Translations under genes and position numbers: made by a program
Shown here: positions 1-11,236 of the stretch, in pieces
Numbering within the stretch: position 1 is the first letter of the stretch
Layout of the letters: each line of letters starts with the position of its first letter
Assembly: GCF_021272345.1 (NCBI RefSeq)
Contig: NZ_JAJSDQ010000010.1
Span: 1 to 62,236 of the forward strand
Origin: Ornithinimicrobium sediminis
GTDB lineage: Bacteria; Actinomycetota; Actinomycetes; Actinomycetales; Dermatophilaceae
Length of the DNA: 62,236 nucleotides
Direction of reading: 5' to 3'
The notes under the pieces: generated by a model
Told to the model about the DNA's origin: nothing
Database searches by the model: none
Seen by the model: the letters and a program-made list of their open reading frames with translations, nothing else

Positions 1-17
1 AACAAACTTGGCATCAA

Positions 18-45
18 TTTTTGGCACGCTGTTGAGTTCTCAAGA
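18..45 (-). promoter_or_regulatory. rRNA operon leader (boxA/processing-type element)
   Basis: Read on the minus strand this stretch contains CTTGAGAACTCAACAGCG followed by TGCCAAAA, a sequence that recurs in the 16S leader and the 16S-23S spacer of many actinobacterial rrn operons, where it serves antitermination and RNase III processing. The transcript would run leftwards out of the window, so a 16S rRNA gene is expected just beyond base 1. The rRNA itself is not in view. The identification rests on recall of the conserved leader. Confidence 0.6.
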
Positions 46-275
46 ATCGGACACACACCAACCAAAGCCACACCACAACCGGTGCAACCCCGACCGGGGC
101 AACCTCTTCACTGTATCCGCCGGCTGCGGCCCGAGTCAACGTGACTCGTGCGCTGCATGCTCTGCTGACGCTCGACGGCGTCTGCGGACGATGTCCAGAC
201 CCGGGGACCGGCCAGCGAGCGGATCAGAATTCCGTCTCGGTGTCCGTGCCTCCCCGTTCGGGCTGGCGAGGTGAA

Positions 276-304
276 ACATTAGACGGCATCGCGTCGCAGG
301 ACAA
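276..304 (-). promoter_or_regulatory. Candidate rRNA operon promoter
   Basis: On the minus strand TTGTCC (299-304) and TAATGT (276-281) are separated by 17 bases, a good sigma-70-type promoter. It sits directly after the tyrS stop codon and about 230 bases upstream of the conserved rRNA leader sequence, where an rrn promoter should be. It is predicted from spacing and position only; further promoters may lie within tyrS. Confidence 0.5.
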
Positions 305-313
305 ATCCGCAGG

Positions 314-1606
314 TCAGCGGGCTGTGGGTGCAGCGGTGTGGTGCGTCGGGCCGGGTCGGACGGCTGCCAGGTGTTTGCGGCCACGCTTGAGGAGTGCCAC
401 CTCCCCGTGCAGGAAGTCGCCGCTCGACAGGAGCTGTTCCGCATCGCCGAGCCGCGCGTTGTTCAGGCTGACACCGCCCTCGGCGACCAGCCGACGGGCT
501 GCCCCTCTGCTGTCCGCCAGGCCGGTGGCCACCAGCGCGTCGAGGATGCTCTGGCCGGGCATGGCGACGGCGACCGGCAGCTCCGCCGTCGCGTCGGCGA
601 GCGTCCTGGCGTCGAGCGACCCGGGGTCGGCCTTTCCGAAGAGCACCTGGCTGGCGGTCTCGACCTGGTCCGTCGCCTCCCGACCGTGGACGAGGGTCGT
701 CACGTCGCGGGCCAGGGTCCGGTGCGCCTCGCGCGCGTGCGGCCGCTCCTGGAGCGAGGTCTCGAGCCGGCTGACCTCCTCAGGGGTGCGGTCGGTGAAC
801 ACCTTCAGCAGCTCGATGACCGAGGCGTCCTCGATGTTGATCCAGTACTGGTAGAACGCGTACGGGCTGTACATGTCGGCGGACAGCCAGACGGCGTTGC
901 CCTCGGACTTGCCGAACTTGTTGCCCGCCGCGTCGGTCAGCAACGGGGTCGTGAGGAGGTGCACCGAGGCTCCCTCCGCCCGGTGGATCAGGTCGACGCC
1001 TGCCGTCAGGTTGCCCCACTGGTCGCTTCCCCCGGTCTGCAGGGTGCAGCCGTACTCACGGTAGAGGTGCAGGTAGTCGAACGCCTGCAGCAGCTGGTAG
1101 CTGAACTCGGTGTAGGAGATCCCCTCGTGGCTCTCCAGGCGCGCCGCGATCGCATCCTTGCGGATCATCTGGTTGACCCTGAAGTGCCGCCCGACGTCGC
1201 GCAGGAAGTCGAGCGCGCTCAAGGACGCGGTCCAGTCGAGGTTGTCGACCAGAAGCGCCGGGTTGCCCCCGTCGAAGTCGAGGAAGGGCCGGACCAGCTC
1301 CTTGATCCGCGCCACGTTCGCGGCGGTCTGCTCCCGGGTCTTGAGGGCGCGCTCGGACGTCGCCTTCGGGTCACCGATCAGTCCCGTCGACCCCCCCACC
1401 AGGCAGATCACCCGATGCCCGGCACGCTGCAGCCGGCGCAGCAGGACCAGCTGGACCAGGTTGCCGAAGTGCAGGGAGGGCGCGGTGGGGTCGAACCCGC
1501 AGTAGACCGTCAGGCTGCCCCCGTCGAGCGCTTCGCGCAGGGCCGCCTCGTCGGTGGTCTGCGCCACCAGCCCTCGCCACTGCAGGTCGTCGACGATGCT
1601 GCTCAC
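314..1606 (-). CDS. tyrS: Tyrosyl-tRNA synthetase
   Basis: Charges tRNA-Tyr with tyrosine in the cytoplasm (class I aminoacyl-tRNA synthetase, homodimer). The 430-residue product has the HIGH-type motif as HFGN near the N-terminus (after FDPTAPSL), the KMSKS-type motif as KFGKS about halfway, and a C-terminal S4 RNA-binding domain ending in a lysine/arginine-rich segment. The GTG at 1604-1606 is preferred because the family begins with a short helix like SSIVDDLQWRG; the open frame runs 33 codons further upstream without resembling the family. The next element downstream is the candidate rRNA promoter, so tyrS and the rRNA operon lie head to tail. Confidence 0.96.
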   Translation of the reverse strand: MSSIVDDLQWRGLVAQTTDEAALREALDGGSLTVYCGFDPTAPSLHFGNLVQLVLLRRLQRAGHRVICLVGGSTGLIGDPKATSERALKTREQTAANVARIKELVRPFLDFDGGNPALLVDNLDWTASLSALDFLRDVGRHFRVNQMIRKDAIAARLESHEGISYTEFSYQLLQAFDYLHLYREYGCTLQTGGSDQWGNLTAGVDLIHRAEGASVHLLTTPLLTDAAGNKFGKSEGNAVWLSADMYSPYAFYQYWINIEDASVIELLKVFTDRTPEEVSRLETSLQERPHAREAHRTLARDVTTLVHGREATDQVETASQVLFGKADPGSLDARTLADATAELPVAVAMPGQSILDALVATGLADSRGAARRLVAEGGVSLNNARLGDAEQLLSSGDFLHGEVALLKRGRKHLAAVRPGPTHHTAAPTAR

Positions 1607-1749
1607 GGTCTGTCGTTCCTCTCCGGAGTGTGCGGGCCGCCGCGGCCGGCGGCGTCGGGCCAAGCCTGCCTCATCCCTGCGGCTCGGGTGCAATCCGTGC
1701 CTCACCGCCCTCGCGGGCCGGGCTCAGCGGTCGACACCTCGACCGGAGG

Positions 1750-2376
1750 TCAGGGACGGACCCGGGGGCTGCGCCGGTAGGCGCTCACGGTCGGGTCCCC
1801 GTCCACCCAGAACCTCCAGGGCACGTCGTGGGCCAGGCGGACGCCGACCCTGTGCCCGCTGGCGACATGGGACGGCGGCAGGTCGGGAGTGGGCCTCAGC
1901 CGCAGGGGCCCGGCACCGAGCAGGTCCATGCCGTTGTGTCCGCGATGCAGGCCCAGGGCCTGTCCCAGGCAGCCGGGTCCTCGAGCCAGCGCGGCATCCT
2001 TCACGCGTCCGCCACGCCGGTGACGTGCCAGGGAGGCTCCCTCGACCACGCGCCCGGCGCGCAGCAGCACCGCCGACGCCCGGCCGTCCTCACCGGTGAC
2101 CACGTTCGAGCACCAGTGGACCCCGTAGGACAGGTAGGTGTAGAGGTGTCCGGCCGGGCCGAACATCACCGCGTTGCGGGCGGTCGGCCCGCGGTGTGCA
2201 TGGCTGGCGGGGTCGTCCTCGCCCATGTATGCCTCCACCTCGGTGAGCCGGACGGTGACGGTGCCGTGCTCCGTCGTGTGGCTCAGCGTCCAGCCCAACA
2301 GCGTGGGTGCGACCTCCAGCCCCGGTCGCGCCAGCCGGGCTCGCACCTCGCCGGACTCGTCGCGCGCCTCAGCCAC
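1750..2376 (-). CDS. mpg: DNA-3-methyladenine glycosylase (AAG/MPG family)
   Basis: Removes alkylated purines (3-methyladenine, hypoxanthine) from DNA as the first step of base excision repair. The 208 residues match the compact AAG fold: LTEVEAY carrying the catalytic glutamate, then DPASHA, PTARNAVMFGPAGHLYTY and a YGVHWCSNVV strand. The start is GTG at 2374-2376, lying inside the 3' end of the upstream acyltransferase gene (8-base overlap), so translation of the two is probably coupled. No functional link between the two products is obvious. The assignment is firm at family level. Confidence 0.93.
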   Translation of the reverse strand: MAEARDESGEVRARLARPGLEVAPTLLGWTLSHTTEHGTVTVRLTEVEAYMGEDDPASHAHRGPTARNAVMFGPAGHLYTYLSYGVHWCSNVVTGEDGRASAVLLRAGRVVEGASLARHRRGGRVKDAALARGPGCLGQALGLHRGHNGMDLLGAGPLRLRPTPDLPPSHVASGHRVGVRLAHDVPWRFWVDGDPTVSAYRRSPRVRP

Positions 2377-3679
2377 GGGCGGTGGGACGGTCGGGCCGGA
2401 CGAGCAGCGTCACGGCGAGGACGACCGCGAGGCAGGCCGACACCGACCCCACGGTGGGGGTGACACCGATCCTCCACAGCACGGCGGCCCCCACCACCCC
2501 CAGCAACGACGCCCCCACGACGGCGATCCGGTCGGTGCGGAGCGGCAGGTGGCTCAGCTGGCGGTCCCAGGCTGCCGCCGCCCCGAGCACCGGCCACAGG
2601 ACGAGGGCGGCCAGGGCCAGCCACAGGGGTCGGTGCAGCCACCAGGTCGCCGCGTCGTCGGGCAGGAGCACCTCGGGGGCGAGCAGACCCAGCAGCGACA
2701 CCCCCGCAAGGACCGGCACGTGCCAGAGGTAGATGGGCACCATGCGCGGGGTCAGCCAGAGCAGGGTCGCTCCCACCACGGCGGGCGGATGCCGGGTCTC
2801 GACGGCCCTGCCGGCCAGGGTCACCAGGGCGAACTGGACCACTGCCAGGACGGCGAGCACGGCGGTCGGGGGCGCCAGGTTGGACACCGGCGCGTCGGCC
2901 AGGCCGATCGTGACCGAGGGGTACGGCCCCGTCTGCACCATGAGGACGAGGACCAGCGCCCCGGTCACCGCCACTCCCAGCACCTGGTGTGCGGGCCGCC
3001 TGCGCAGCACTCCGCGCGCGTAGGCGATGCCGAGCTGGTGGCAGGCGAGCCAGACCAGCGCAAAACCCGGGAACCGGGCCGTGTCCGCGTCGACCAGGCC
3101 GGCGTACCGGAGCGTGTCGACGGCCAGTGCCCCGGCGACCAGGACCGCCACCGTCCGCATCCCCCACCGGTCCTGCAGACCGACCATCACCGGCGCCAGG
3201 GCCAGGCAGAGCAGGTATGCCGTCACGAACCAGAGGTGCGCGCCGGCCTCCGCCCCGACCGTGAGCGCGGCGGCGGGGTCGACCCACGCGAGCATCAGGC
3301 TCACCCCGAGCAGCAACAGGACGAGAAGGGCCAGCGGGCTCAGCAGCCTGCGCAGCCGCAGGGCCTGGGCCGACGTCGCGCTGGTGCCCTCCCGGGCGCA
3401 GCGGTCGACCATGCGCGTGTTGGCGAAGCCCGCGGCGACGAAGAACAGCGGCATGACCTGCAGCACCCAGGTCAGGGCGGCGATGACCGGTCCGCCGATC
3501 GCTGTCTGTGCGACCAGGTCGCCGTCGACCAGGGTCAGCCGGACGTAGACGCAGTGCAGGGCGACGACCACGGCGAGGGAGAGCACCCGGACGACGTCGA
3601 TGACGACGTCCCTGGTGTCCGGCTGCGTCGGGTCGGCCGGGACCTCGCCGGCCCACAGGTCCTTCGACCGTGCGCTCAC
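2369..3679 (-). CDS. Membrane acyltransferase, acyltransferase-3 family
   Basis: A 436-residue integral membrane protein with about ten hydrophobic segments. Its N-terminal segment (IDVVRVLSLAVVVALHCVYV) is typical of the acyltransferase-3/OafB-like family, with the family histidine in this first helix. Such enzymes transfer acyl groups to sugars, lipids or peptides at the membrane; the substrate cannot be told here. It starts with GTG at 3677-3679, 28 bases after the argH stop, and its end overlaps mpg. It may be read through from argH, but no arginine-related role is implied. Confidence 0.85.
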   Translation of the reverse strand: MSARSKDLWAGEVPADPTQPDTRDVVIDVVRVLSLAVVVALHCVYVRLTLVDGDLVAQTAIGGPVIAALTWVLQVMPLFFVAAGFANTRMVDRCAREGTSATSAQALRLRRLLSPLALLVLLLLGVSLMLAWVDPAAALTVGAEAGAHLWFVTAYLLCLALAPVMVGLQDRWGMRTVAVLVAGALAVDTLRYAGLVDADTARFPGFALVWLACHQLGIAYARGVLRRRPAHQVLGVAVTGALVLVLMVQTGPYPSVTIGLADAPVSNLAPPTAVLAVLAVVQFALVTLAGRAVETRHPPAVVGATLLWLTPRMVPIYLWHVPVLAGVSLLGLLAPEVLLPDDAATWWLHRPLWLALAALVLWPVLGAAAAWDRQLSHLPLRTDRIAVVGASLLGVVGAAVLWRIGVTPTVGSVSACLAVVLAVTLLVRPDRPTARG

Positions 3680-3707
3680 CCCTCCATGATGGCAGCCACC
3701 GCGCCCC

Positions 3708-5734
<2,027 letters not shown>

Positions 5735-5742
5735 GGTGCACG

Positions 5743-5771
5743 ATTATACCTACGCACGTATGAGTATGCAC
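5743..5771 (-). promoter_or_regulatory. argR promoter with perfect -10 box
   Basis: On the minus strand TATAAT (5743-5748) lies 17 bases from a weak -35 (GTGCAT, 5766-5771). The region is unusually AT-rich for this DNA. The repeated CATAC half-sites around 5754-5770 could be an ARG-type operator for autoregulation, but they do not match the consensus well. The -10 is strong; the operator is speculative. Confidence 0.55.
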
Positions 5772-5792
5772 AGAGGGTCTTCTCCGAGAAGG

Positions 5793-6731
5793 TCAGAGCC
5801 CGCCGAACCGCCGGAGAAGCCGGGTGCAGGCTCTGCCCTGGGCAACCTGGAAGGCCCGCACGGTGGGCAGGCCGGGGGCGGGCGGTCGCGCCGACGTCTC
5901 GGTGAAGAGCCCGCCCATGCCTGCGACCAGCCCCACGACATCCCGGTCGGTGGCTCCCTGCGCCCGGACCAGCGGGAGGTAGTCGAGGGGGTCGACGGCC
6001 CCGTAGAGCTCCAGGTTGACCAGCAGGGCGGCCGCGTCGACCCACCCAGCGCCCTGTGCGGCCCACGGCCAGTCGACGACCCGCACCTCACCCCCCGGAG
6101 TGAGGAGCAGGTTGTCGGCGCGGGTGTCGGTGTGTGTGATGGAGCGGCCGGCCAACCGGGGCAGCACCTCACCGCTGAGGCCGTCCAGGAGCTCGAGTCT
6201 GCCGGCCAGCCACGGGTCCAGGTCCCGCGGCGGCGTGGCCGCGATGCGCGACCACGCGGCGAAGTCGCCCCGCAGCTCGTCCTCCAGCGCCGGCCACTCC
6301 TCCGGGGCAGTCTGCGAGGCCAGCCCACGGAGGGCCTCGAACGTGGCGCGGATCTCGGCGTGGACCCAGGGCGTGGTGGGGTGGCGACCCTCCACGTCCT
6401 CGATCAGCAGGCCGACCCACTCGCCGTCGTCGTGTGCCTCGAGCAGCAGCGGCACCCCGGCGGAGGCGGGCATCGAGCGCAGCACCCGGATCTCGCGCCG
6501 CAGGAGGTCGGGTGTGTCCGGGTTCTGGGCCGTGCTGACCGCCTTGACGAACCCACGTGCCCCGTCGGCGGTCACGACGCGAGCCGCTACTCCCGGGGAG
6601 AAGCCGCCGGGCTGGGAGTCGGCTCGCACGACGGGGGCACCGAGCGCCGCCTCGACCCAGCCGAGGACCGACCTGGGCAGGTCCTGCCAGGCCAGCCGCA
6701 CCCCGTAGGGCAGTGCCGGCGGTGAGGTCAT
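5793..6731 (-). CDS. Phosphotransferase family protein (APH/choline kinase fold)
   Basis: A 312-residue protein of the aminoglycoside phosphotransferase/choline-kinase superfamily. The Brenner-type catalytic motif reads HTDTRADNLLL (roughly residues 204-214), followed by the metal-binding VVDWPWA. The N-lobe lysine is probably in GFVKAV. Members phosphorylate small hydroxylated molecules; the substrate is unknown and antibiotic resistance should not be assumed. The ATG at 6729-6731 is chosen because the upstream 21 codons look non-coding. It lies 7 bases downstream of the SDR gene on the same strand. Confidence 0.8.
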   Translation of the reverse strand: MTSPPALPYGVRLAWQDLPRSVLGWVEAALGAPVVRADSQPGGFSPGVAARVVTADGARGFVKAVSTAQNPDTPDLLRREIRVLRSMPASAGVPLLLEAHDDGEWVGLLIEDVEGRHPTTPWVHAEIRATFEALRGLASQTAPEEWPALEDELRGDFAAWSRIAATPPRDLDPWLAGRLELLDGLSGEVLPRLAGRSITHTDTRADNLLLTPGGEVRVVDWPWAAQGAGWVDAAALLVNLELYGAVDPLDYLPLVRAQGATDRDVVGLVAGMGGLFTETSARPPAPGLPTVRAFQVAQGRACTRLLRRFGGL

Positions 6732-6738
6732 GACGCCC

Positions 6739-7581
6739 TCAGGTGGCCACCGGGTCGTCCGGGCCCCAGGGGCGCAGCCGCAGCATGCGCGCACCGTCGG
6801 CGAGCCCGGTGGCGCCCCGGCTACGGAGCTGCTCGACGCTGTCGGCGCCCGCCCGCACCATGCGTCCGGACCAGGCGTCGAGCTCGCCGGAGGCCAGGGC
6901 GAGGACGAGCGCTGTCACGTCACCGGGATCGGTCCAGTCGGTGCGTTCGCGGTGCATGTCCATCGCGGCGGTCATGTCCGTGTGGACGACCCCGGGCGCC
7001 AGGTCGAACGCGTGCACCCCGTGCTCGGCGCCGGCTGCCGCCGTGCCCCCGGTGATCCGGGCCAGGGCCGACTTCGACGCGGTGTAGGCGGTCAGCACGG
7101 GGTTCTCCCGCGTGCCGGCGCCCGAGTTGAGGTTGACGATCCGCCCACCGCCCTGCCCGATCATGACCGGAACCACCGCACGGGTCATCAGGAAGGGGCC
7201 CCGCACGTTGGTGACGACCACCTGCCACCACTCCTCGGGGTCCGCCTCCCAGATCGGCACCTCGGCCTCGATCAGCCCGGCGTTGTTGACCAGCAGGTCG
7301 ATGCTGCCGAAGTGGTCGCGCACCTGCGCGACCACAGCGTCCACGGCGGCCTCGTCGGTCACGTCGCAGGCCACCGGCAGCACCTCCGCCCCGGCGCGTC
7401 TGAGGCGGTCGGTGACGTCGGCCAGGCTGTGCTCGCTGCGGGCGAGCACGGCCAGGCTCCACCCGGCCTCGGCGAGGGCGGTGGCGATGTGGGCACCGAT
7501 GCCGCGGGAGGCTCCGGTCACGAGGGCGACGCGGTGCGCTTCGTCGCGGGCGGCTGGTCGGGTCGGGGTGTGCTCGGTCAT
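6739..7581 (-). CDS. SDR family oxidoreductase
   Basis: Classical short-chain dehydrogenase of 280 residues: TGASRGIG nucleotide-binding loop, NNAG, a serine in NLNSGAG, and YTASK catalytic motif, then the PG motif in DLAPGVVHTDM. The sequence after the TGASRGIG loop gives no strong cue for NADP over NAD. It follows pheT by a single base and may be co-transcribed with it, but no functional link is seen. The substrate cannot be predicted. Confidence 0.88.
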   Translation of the reverse strand: MTEHTPTRPAARDEAHRVALVTGASRGIGAHIATALAEAGWSLAVLARSEHSLADVTDRLRRAGAEVLPVACDVTDEAAVDAVVAQVRDHFGSIDLLVNNAGLIEAEVPIWEADPEEWWQVVVTNVRGPFLMTRAVVPVMIGQGGGRIVNLNSGAGTRENPVLTAYTASKSALARITGGTAAAGAEHGVHAFDLAPGVVHTDMTAAMDMHRERTDWTDPGDVTALVLALASGELDAWSGRMVRAGADSVEQLRSRGATGLADGARMLRLRPWGPDDPVAT

Positions 7582-7582
7582 C

Positions 7583-10126
7583 TCATGCTCCTCGCTGGAC
7601 GGCCCCGGTCAGGGCGGCGGCCCGCGCGATCGCGGCGTCACGCGCGGCGTTGACCTCCTCGGTCCGCAGGGTGCGGTCGTGCGCCCGGAAGGTGAGACGG
7701 AAGGCCAGGGACTTCTCGTGCTCCTCGATCTGGTCACCACGGTAGACGTCGAAGAGCAGGATCGACTCCAGCAGCTCACCTGCGCCCTCGAGCAGGGCGC
7801 TCTCGACCGTGCTGTGGTGGACGGACCGGGGGACGGTGAGCGCCACGTCGGACGTGGCGGCCGGGTGCGTGGAGATCGGTGAGGCCTGGACCCGGCGGTC
7901 CGAGGCGGTGACGAGGACGTCGAGGTCCAGCTCGGCAGCGACGGTGCGCTCGGGCAGCCCCAGACGCTGCGCGACCTTGGGGTGCAGCTCGCCGGCGTGG
8001 CCGAGGAGGCCGTCCTCGCCGTCGGGGGTGACGACCCGGAGAGCGACGCACCGGCCCGGGTGCCACGGTGCGCGCTCGGCCGGGACGGCCCTGACCGGGA
8101 CGCCAGCGGCCTCGGCCACCGACCGGGCCCAGGCCACCACGTCGGCGGCGTCGGCGGCGCGCCCGGCGCCCCACCACCCCGAACGGTCAGACTCGCCTGC
8201 GGCGACCAGTGCCAGGTGCCACGGCTGGTGCGGCACCGCACTGCGGATCGTCGCGAGCGTCGCGTCGTCGGGGCGGGCGCCGACGCCGGGCACCGGCGCT
8301 GCACGGTCGTCCACGGGCCGGGTGACCGTGTCGATCTCGAACACCGCGACGTCGCGGGTGCCGCGGGAGACGTTGCGTCGCAGCGCCTCGGGCAGGGTCT
8401 GCAGGAGCTCGGTGCGCATCAGCGGTGCCTCGTCGGACAGCGGGTTGGCCAGTGCCAGCGCGCGGCGGCGCTCGTCGTCCAGCGGCAGCCCCAGCTCGTC
8501 GAAGCGGTCCTGCCCGACGAACGGGTAGGTCAGCACCTCGGACAGACCCTGCCCGGCCAGGACCGACGCCACCACGCGCCTGAGGCGCTGCGCATGGGTG
8601 AGGCCGCGACCTCCCGTCGGCGACGGGACGACGGAGGGGATCCGGTCGTACCCGTCGATGCGGGCGACCTCCTCGACCAGGGTGGGCCCGTCCGTGAGGT
8701 CGGGGCGCCAGGACGGTGGGAGCACCGAGACCCTGTCGGAGGCGTCCTGGTCGGTGAGCGAGCAGCCGATCTCCGTCAGGACCTCGCGGACACGCTCGTG
8801 CGTGTAGTCGACGCCGACGTAGCGGGCCGGCAGGTCGAGGTCGAAGACGACCGGCGCACGTGCGACGCGGTGGTCCACGTCCGTCACCTCGGGGTCCGCG
8901 GTGCCTCCGCCGATCTCCACCAGCAGGTCCACCGCGAGCTGCGCGGCCACGGCGGTGACGTCGGGGTCGACACCCCGCTCGAAGCGCTTGGACGCCTCGG
9001 TCGACAGCCGGTGCCGCCGGGACGTGCGGGCGACCGTGCGGGCGTCGAAGTGCGCCGACTCGACGAGCACGTCCGTCGTGCCCGCCGAGACCTCGCTGGA
9101 CTCCCCGCCCATGACCCCCGCGAGGGCCAGCACGGTGTCGGACCCGCCGTCGGTGACGAGGAGGTCCTCGGCGTCCAGCGTGCGGGTCACGTCGTCGAGC
9201 GTGCGCAACGTCTCGGCAGGTCTGGCACGACGCACCACGACCGGGCCGGAGAGCCTGGCCAGGTCGAAGGCGTGCAACGGCTGGCCCAGAGCCAGCATCA
9301 CGTAGTTGGTGACGTCGACGGCCAGCGAGATGGGCCGCATGCCCGCTTCGAGGAGGCGGGTGGACATCCACCGCGGGGTCAGCCTCGACAGGTCCAGACC
9401 CTGCACGACGCGCGCCACGTAGCGGTCGCACCCCTCGACCCCGGACAGCGGGCTCTCGTCCGCCAGCCGCACGGCATACCCGCCCGTCGTCGCCGGGGGG
9501 ACGGGAAGGTCGGCGGGGTCGGTGAAGGCCGCGCCGGTGGAGTGGGAGTACTCCCGTGCGATGCCGCGCAAGGAGAAGCAGTACCCACGGTCGGGGGTGA
9601 CGTTGACCTCCACGACCTCACGGTCCAGCCCCAGCACGCCGATGAGGTCCTGCCCCGGCTCGAGATGCACCGCCTGCTCGCCGAGGTGCTCGGTCAGCAC
9701 GATGATGCCCTCGTGGTCGTCCCCGAGCCCGAGCTCGCGGGAGGAGCAGATCATGCCCGCGCTCACGTGACCGTAGGTCTTGCGGGCACTGATCTCGAAC
9801 CCTCCGGGCAGCACCCCGCCGGGCAGGATGACGGCGACGAGGTCGCCCTCGACGAAGTTGTGCGCCCCGCAGACGATGCCCTGGGGCTCACCGGTGCCGT
9901 TCGCCGCTCCGACGTCGACACGGCACCAGCTGATGGTCTTGCCGTTGCGCTGCGGCTCCTTGGTCAGCTCCAGGACCCGTCCGACGACGAGGGGCCCGGT
10001 GACCTCGCTGCCGTGCAGCGCCTCCTCCTCCAGACCCACCCGCACGAGGTCGGCCGCGATCCGCTCCCCGGTGACGTCCTCGGGCAGCGCGACGTACTCG
10101 CCCAGCCACTCCACTGGCACCCGCAT
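7583..10126 (-). CDS. pheT: Phenylalanyl-tRNA synthetase beta subunit
   Basis: Beta chain of the alpha2beta2 PheRS that charges tRNA-Phe. The 847 residues run in family order: N-terminal tRNA-binding domain (residues about 40-155, GRVLELTKEP), B3/B4 editing domain, B5 domain and the C-terminal ferredoxin-fold anticodon-binding domain (from about residue 755, SPISTHPAATSDVALTVP). The ATG at 10124-10126 overlaps the pheS stop by one base, the standard coupled arrangement. Confidence 0.97.
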   Translation of the reverse strand: MRVPVEWLGEYVALPEDVTGERIAADLVRVGLEEEALHGSEVTGPLVVGRVLELTKEPQRNGKTISWCRVDVGAANGTGEPQGIVCGAHNFVEGDLVAVILPGGVLPGGFEISARKTYGHVSAGMICSSRELGLGDDHEGIIVLTEHLGEQAVHLEPGQDLIGVLGLDREVVEVNVTPDRGYCFSLRGIAREYSHSTGAAFTDPADLPVPPATTGGYAVRLADESPLSGVEGCDRYVARVVQGLDLSRLTPRWMSTRLLEAGMRPISLAVDVTNYVMLALGQPLHAFDLARLSGPVVVRRARPAETLRTLDDVTRTLDAEDLLVTDGGSDTVLALAGVMGGESSEVSAGTTDVLVESAHFDARTVARTSRRHRLSTEASKRFERGVDPDVTAVAAQLAVDLLVEIGGGTADPEVTDVDHRVARAPVVFDLDLPARYVGVDYTHERVREVLTEIGCSLTDQDASDRVSVLPPSWRPDLTDGPTLVEEVARIDGYDRIPSVVPSPTGGRGLTHAQRLRRVVASVLAGQGLSEVLTYPFVGQDRFDELGLPLDDERRRALALANPLSDEAPLMRTELLQTLPEALRRNVSRGTRDVAVFEIDTVTRPVDDRAAPVPGVGARPDDATLATIRSAVPHQPWHLALVAAGESDRSGWWGAGRAADAADVVAWARSVAEAAGVPVRAVPAERAPWHPGRCVALRVVTPDGEDGLLGHAGELHPKVAQRLGLPERTVAAELDLDVLVTASDRRVQASPISTHPAATSDVALTVPRSVHHSTVESALLEGAGELLESILLFDVYRGDQIEEHEKSLAFRLTFRAHDRTLRTEEVNAARDAAIARAAALTGAVQRGA

Positions 10127-11226
10127 CAGATCTCCATCCCGAACTGGGCGTTGAAGCGCACGTCACCCTCGATGAGCTCACGCATGTCGGCCACGCCGTT
10201 GCGGAACATCACCGAGCGCTCCACACCCATGCCGAAGGCGAACCCCTGGTAGCGCTCAGGGTCGATGCCGGTGGCACGCAGCACGTTGTGGTTGACCATG
10301 CCGCACCCGCCCCACTCGATCCACCCGGTGCCTCCGCACGTGCGACACGGTGTGGCGGCGGGCTCGCCCCGGCAGACGAAGCACACCAGGTCCATCTCGG
10401 CACTGGGCTCGGTGAACGGGAAGTAGGCCGGGCGCAGACGACTGGTGATGCCCTCGCCGAACAGCCCGTAGGCGAGCCGGTCGAGCGTTCCCTTGAGGTG
10501 GGCCATCGTGAGGCCCTCGTCGACGGCCAGCCCCTCCATCTGGTGGAAGACCGGGGTGTGGGTGGCGTCCAGCTCGTCGGTGCGAAACGTCTTGCCCGGC
10601 ACGGCGACGTAGAGCGGCGCGCCACGCTCCAGGAGCGAGCGGGCCTGCACCGGCGAGGTGTGCGTGCGCAGGACCAGCCCGGCGTCAGCCGGGTCCACGA
10701 AGAAGGTGTCCTGCATCTGCCGCGCCGGGTGGTCGGTGTCGAAGTTCAGTGCGTCGAAGTTGAACCACTCGGCCTCCACGCCGGGGCCCTCGGCGATCTC
10801 CCAGCCCATGCCGACCATGACGTCCGCCATGCGCTCGGCGGTGAGCGGGACCGGATGGCGCCGTCCCAGGGGACGCCGACCGGGCACGGCGGTGAGGTCG
10901 AGCGCCTCCTCGACCAGGATCCGCTCGTCCCGCTCGACCTCCAGCTGTGCCTGTCGGCCCTTCAGCGCCTGGGTGACGGCCGCCCGGGCCTGACCGACGC
11001 GCTTGCCCGCCTCCGCCTTGGCGCTCGGTGGCAGCGCACCGATCTCACGGTTGGCGAGAGCCAGAGGAGATCGCTCTCCCGCGTGCGCGATGCGCACGGA
11101 CTTGAGCTCCTCCAGGCTGCTCGCGGCGGCGATGGCGGCCAGTGCCGCTGTCAGGTCCTGCTCGATGACCGCCGGGTCGAGTGCGGCCACCTCGACGGGG
11201 TCGTAGTTCTTGTTGGGTCCGGACAC
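10126..11226 (-). CDS. pheS: Phenylalanyl-tRNA synthetase alpha subunit
   Basis: Catalytic alpha subunit of PheRS (class II fold), 366 residues. An N-terminal coiled-coil (about 20-100) is followed by class II motif 2 (FRTDELDATHTPVFHQMEG) and motif 3 (GFAFGMGVERSVM). GTG at 11224-11226 is taken as start because it gives the family N-terminus SGPNKNYDPVEVAALDP; the longer open frame upstream runs antisense-like through the methyltransferase gene. It sits 10 bases after the rRNA methyltransferase gene and overlaps pheT by one base. Confidence 0.97.
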   Translation of the reverse strand: MSGPNKNYDPVEVAALDPAVIEQDLTAALAAIAAASSLEELKSVRIAHAGERSPLALANREIGALPPSAKAEAGKRVGQARAAVTQALKGRQAQLEVERDERILVEEALDLTAVPGRRPLGRRHPVPLTAERMADVMVGMGWEIAEGPGVEAEWFNFDALNFDTDHPARQMQDTFFVDPADAGLVLRTHTSPVQARSLLERGAPLYVAVPGKTFRTDELDATHTPVFHQMEGLAVDEGLTMAHLKGTLDRLAYGLFGEGITSRLRPAYFPFTEPSAEMDLVCFVCRGEPAATPCRTCGGTGWIEWGGCGMVNHNVLRATGIDPERYQGFAFGMGVERSVMFRNGVADMRELIEGDVRFNAQFGMEI

Positions 11227-11236
11227 CTGCGCAAGT

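Noticed and set aside
7982-10252. Plus-strand open frame of 756 codons opposite pheT
   Set aside because: Shadow of pheT; no start region or domain.
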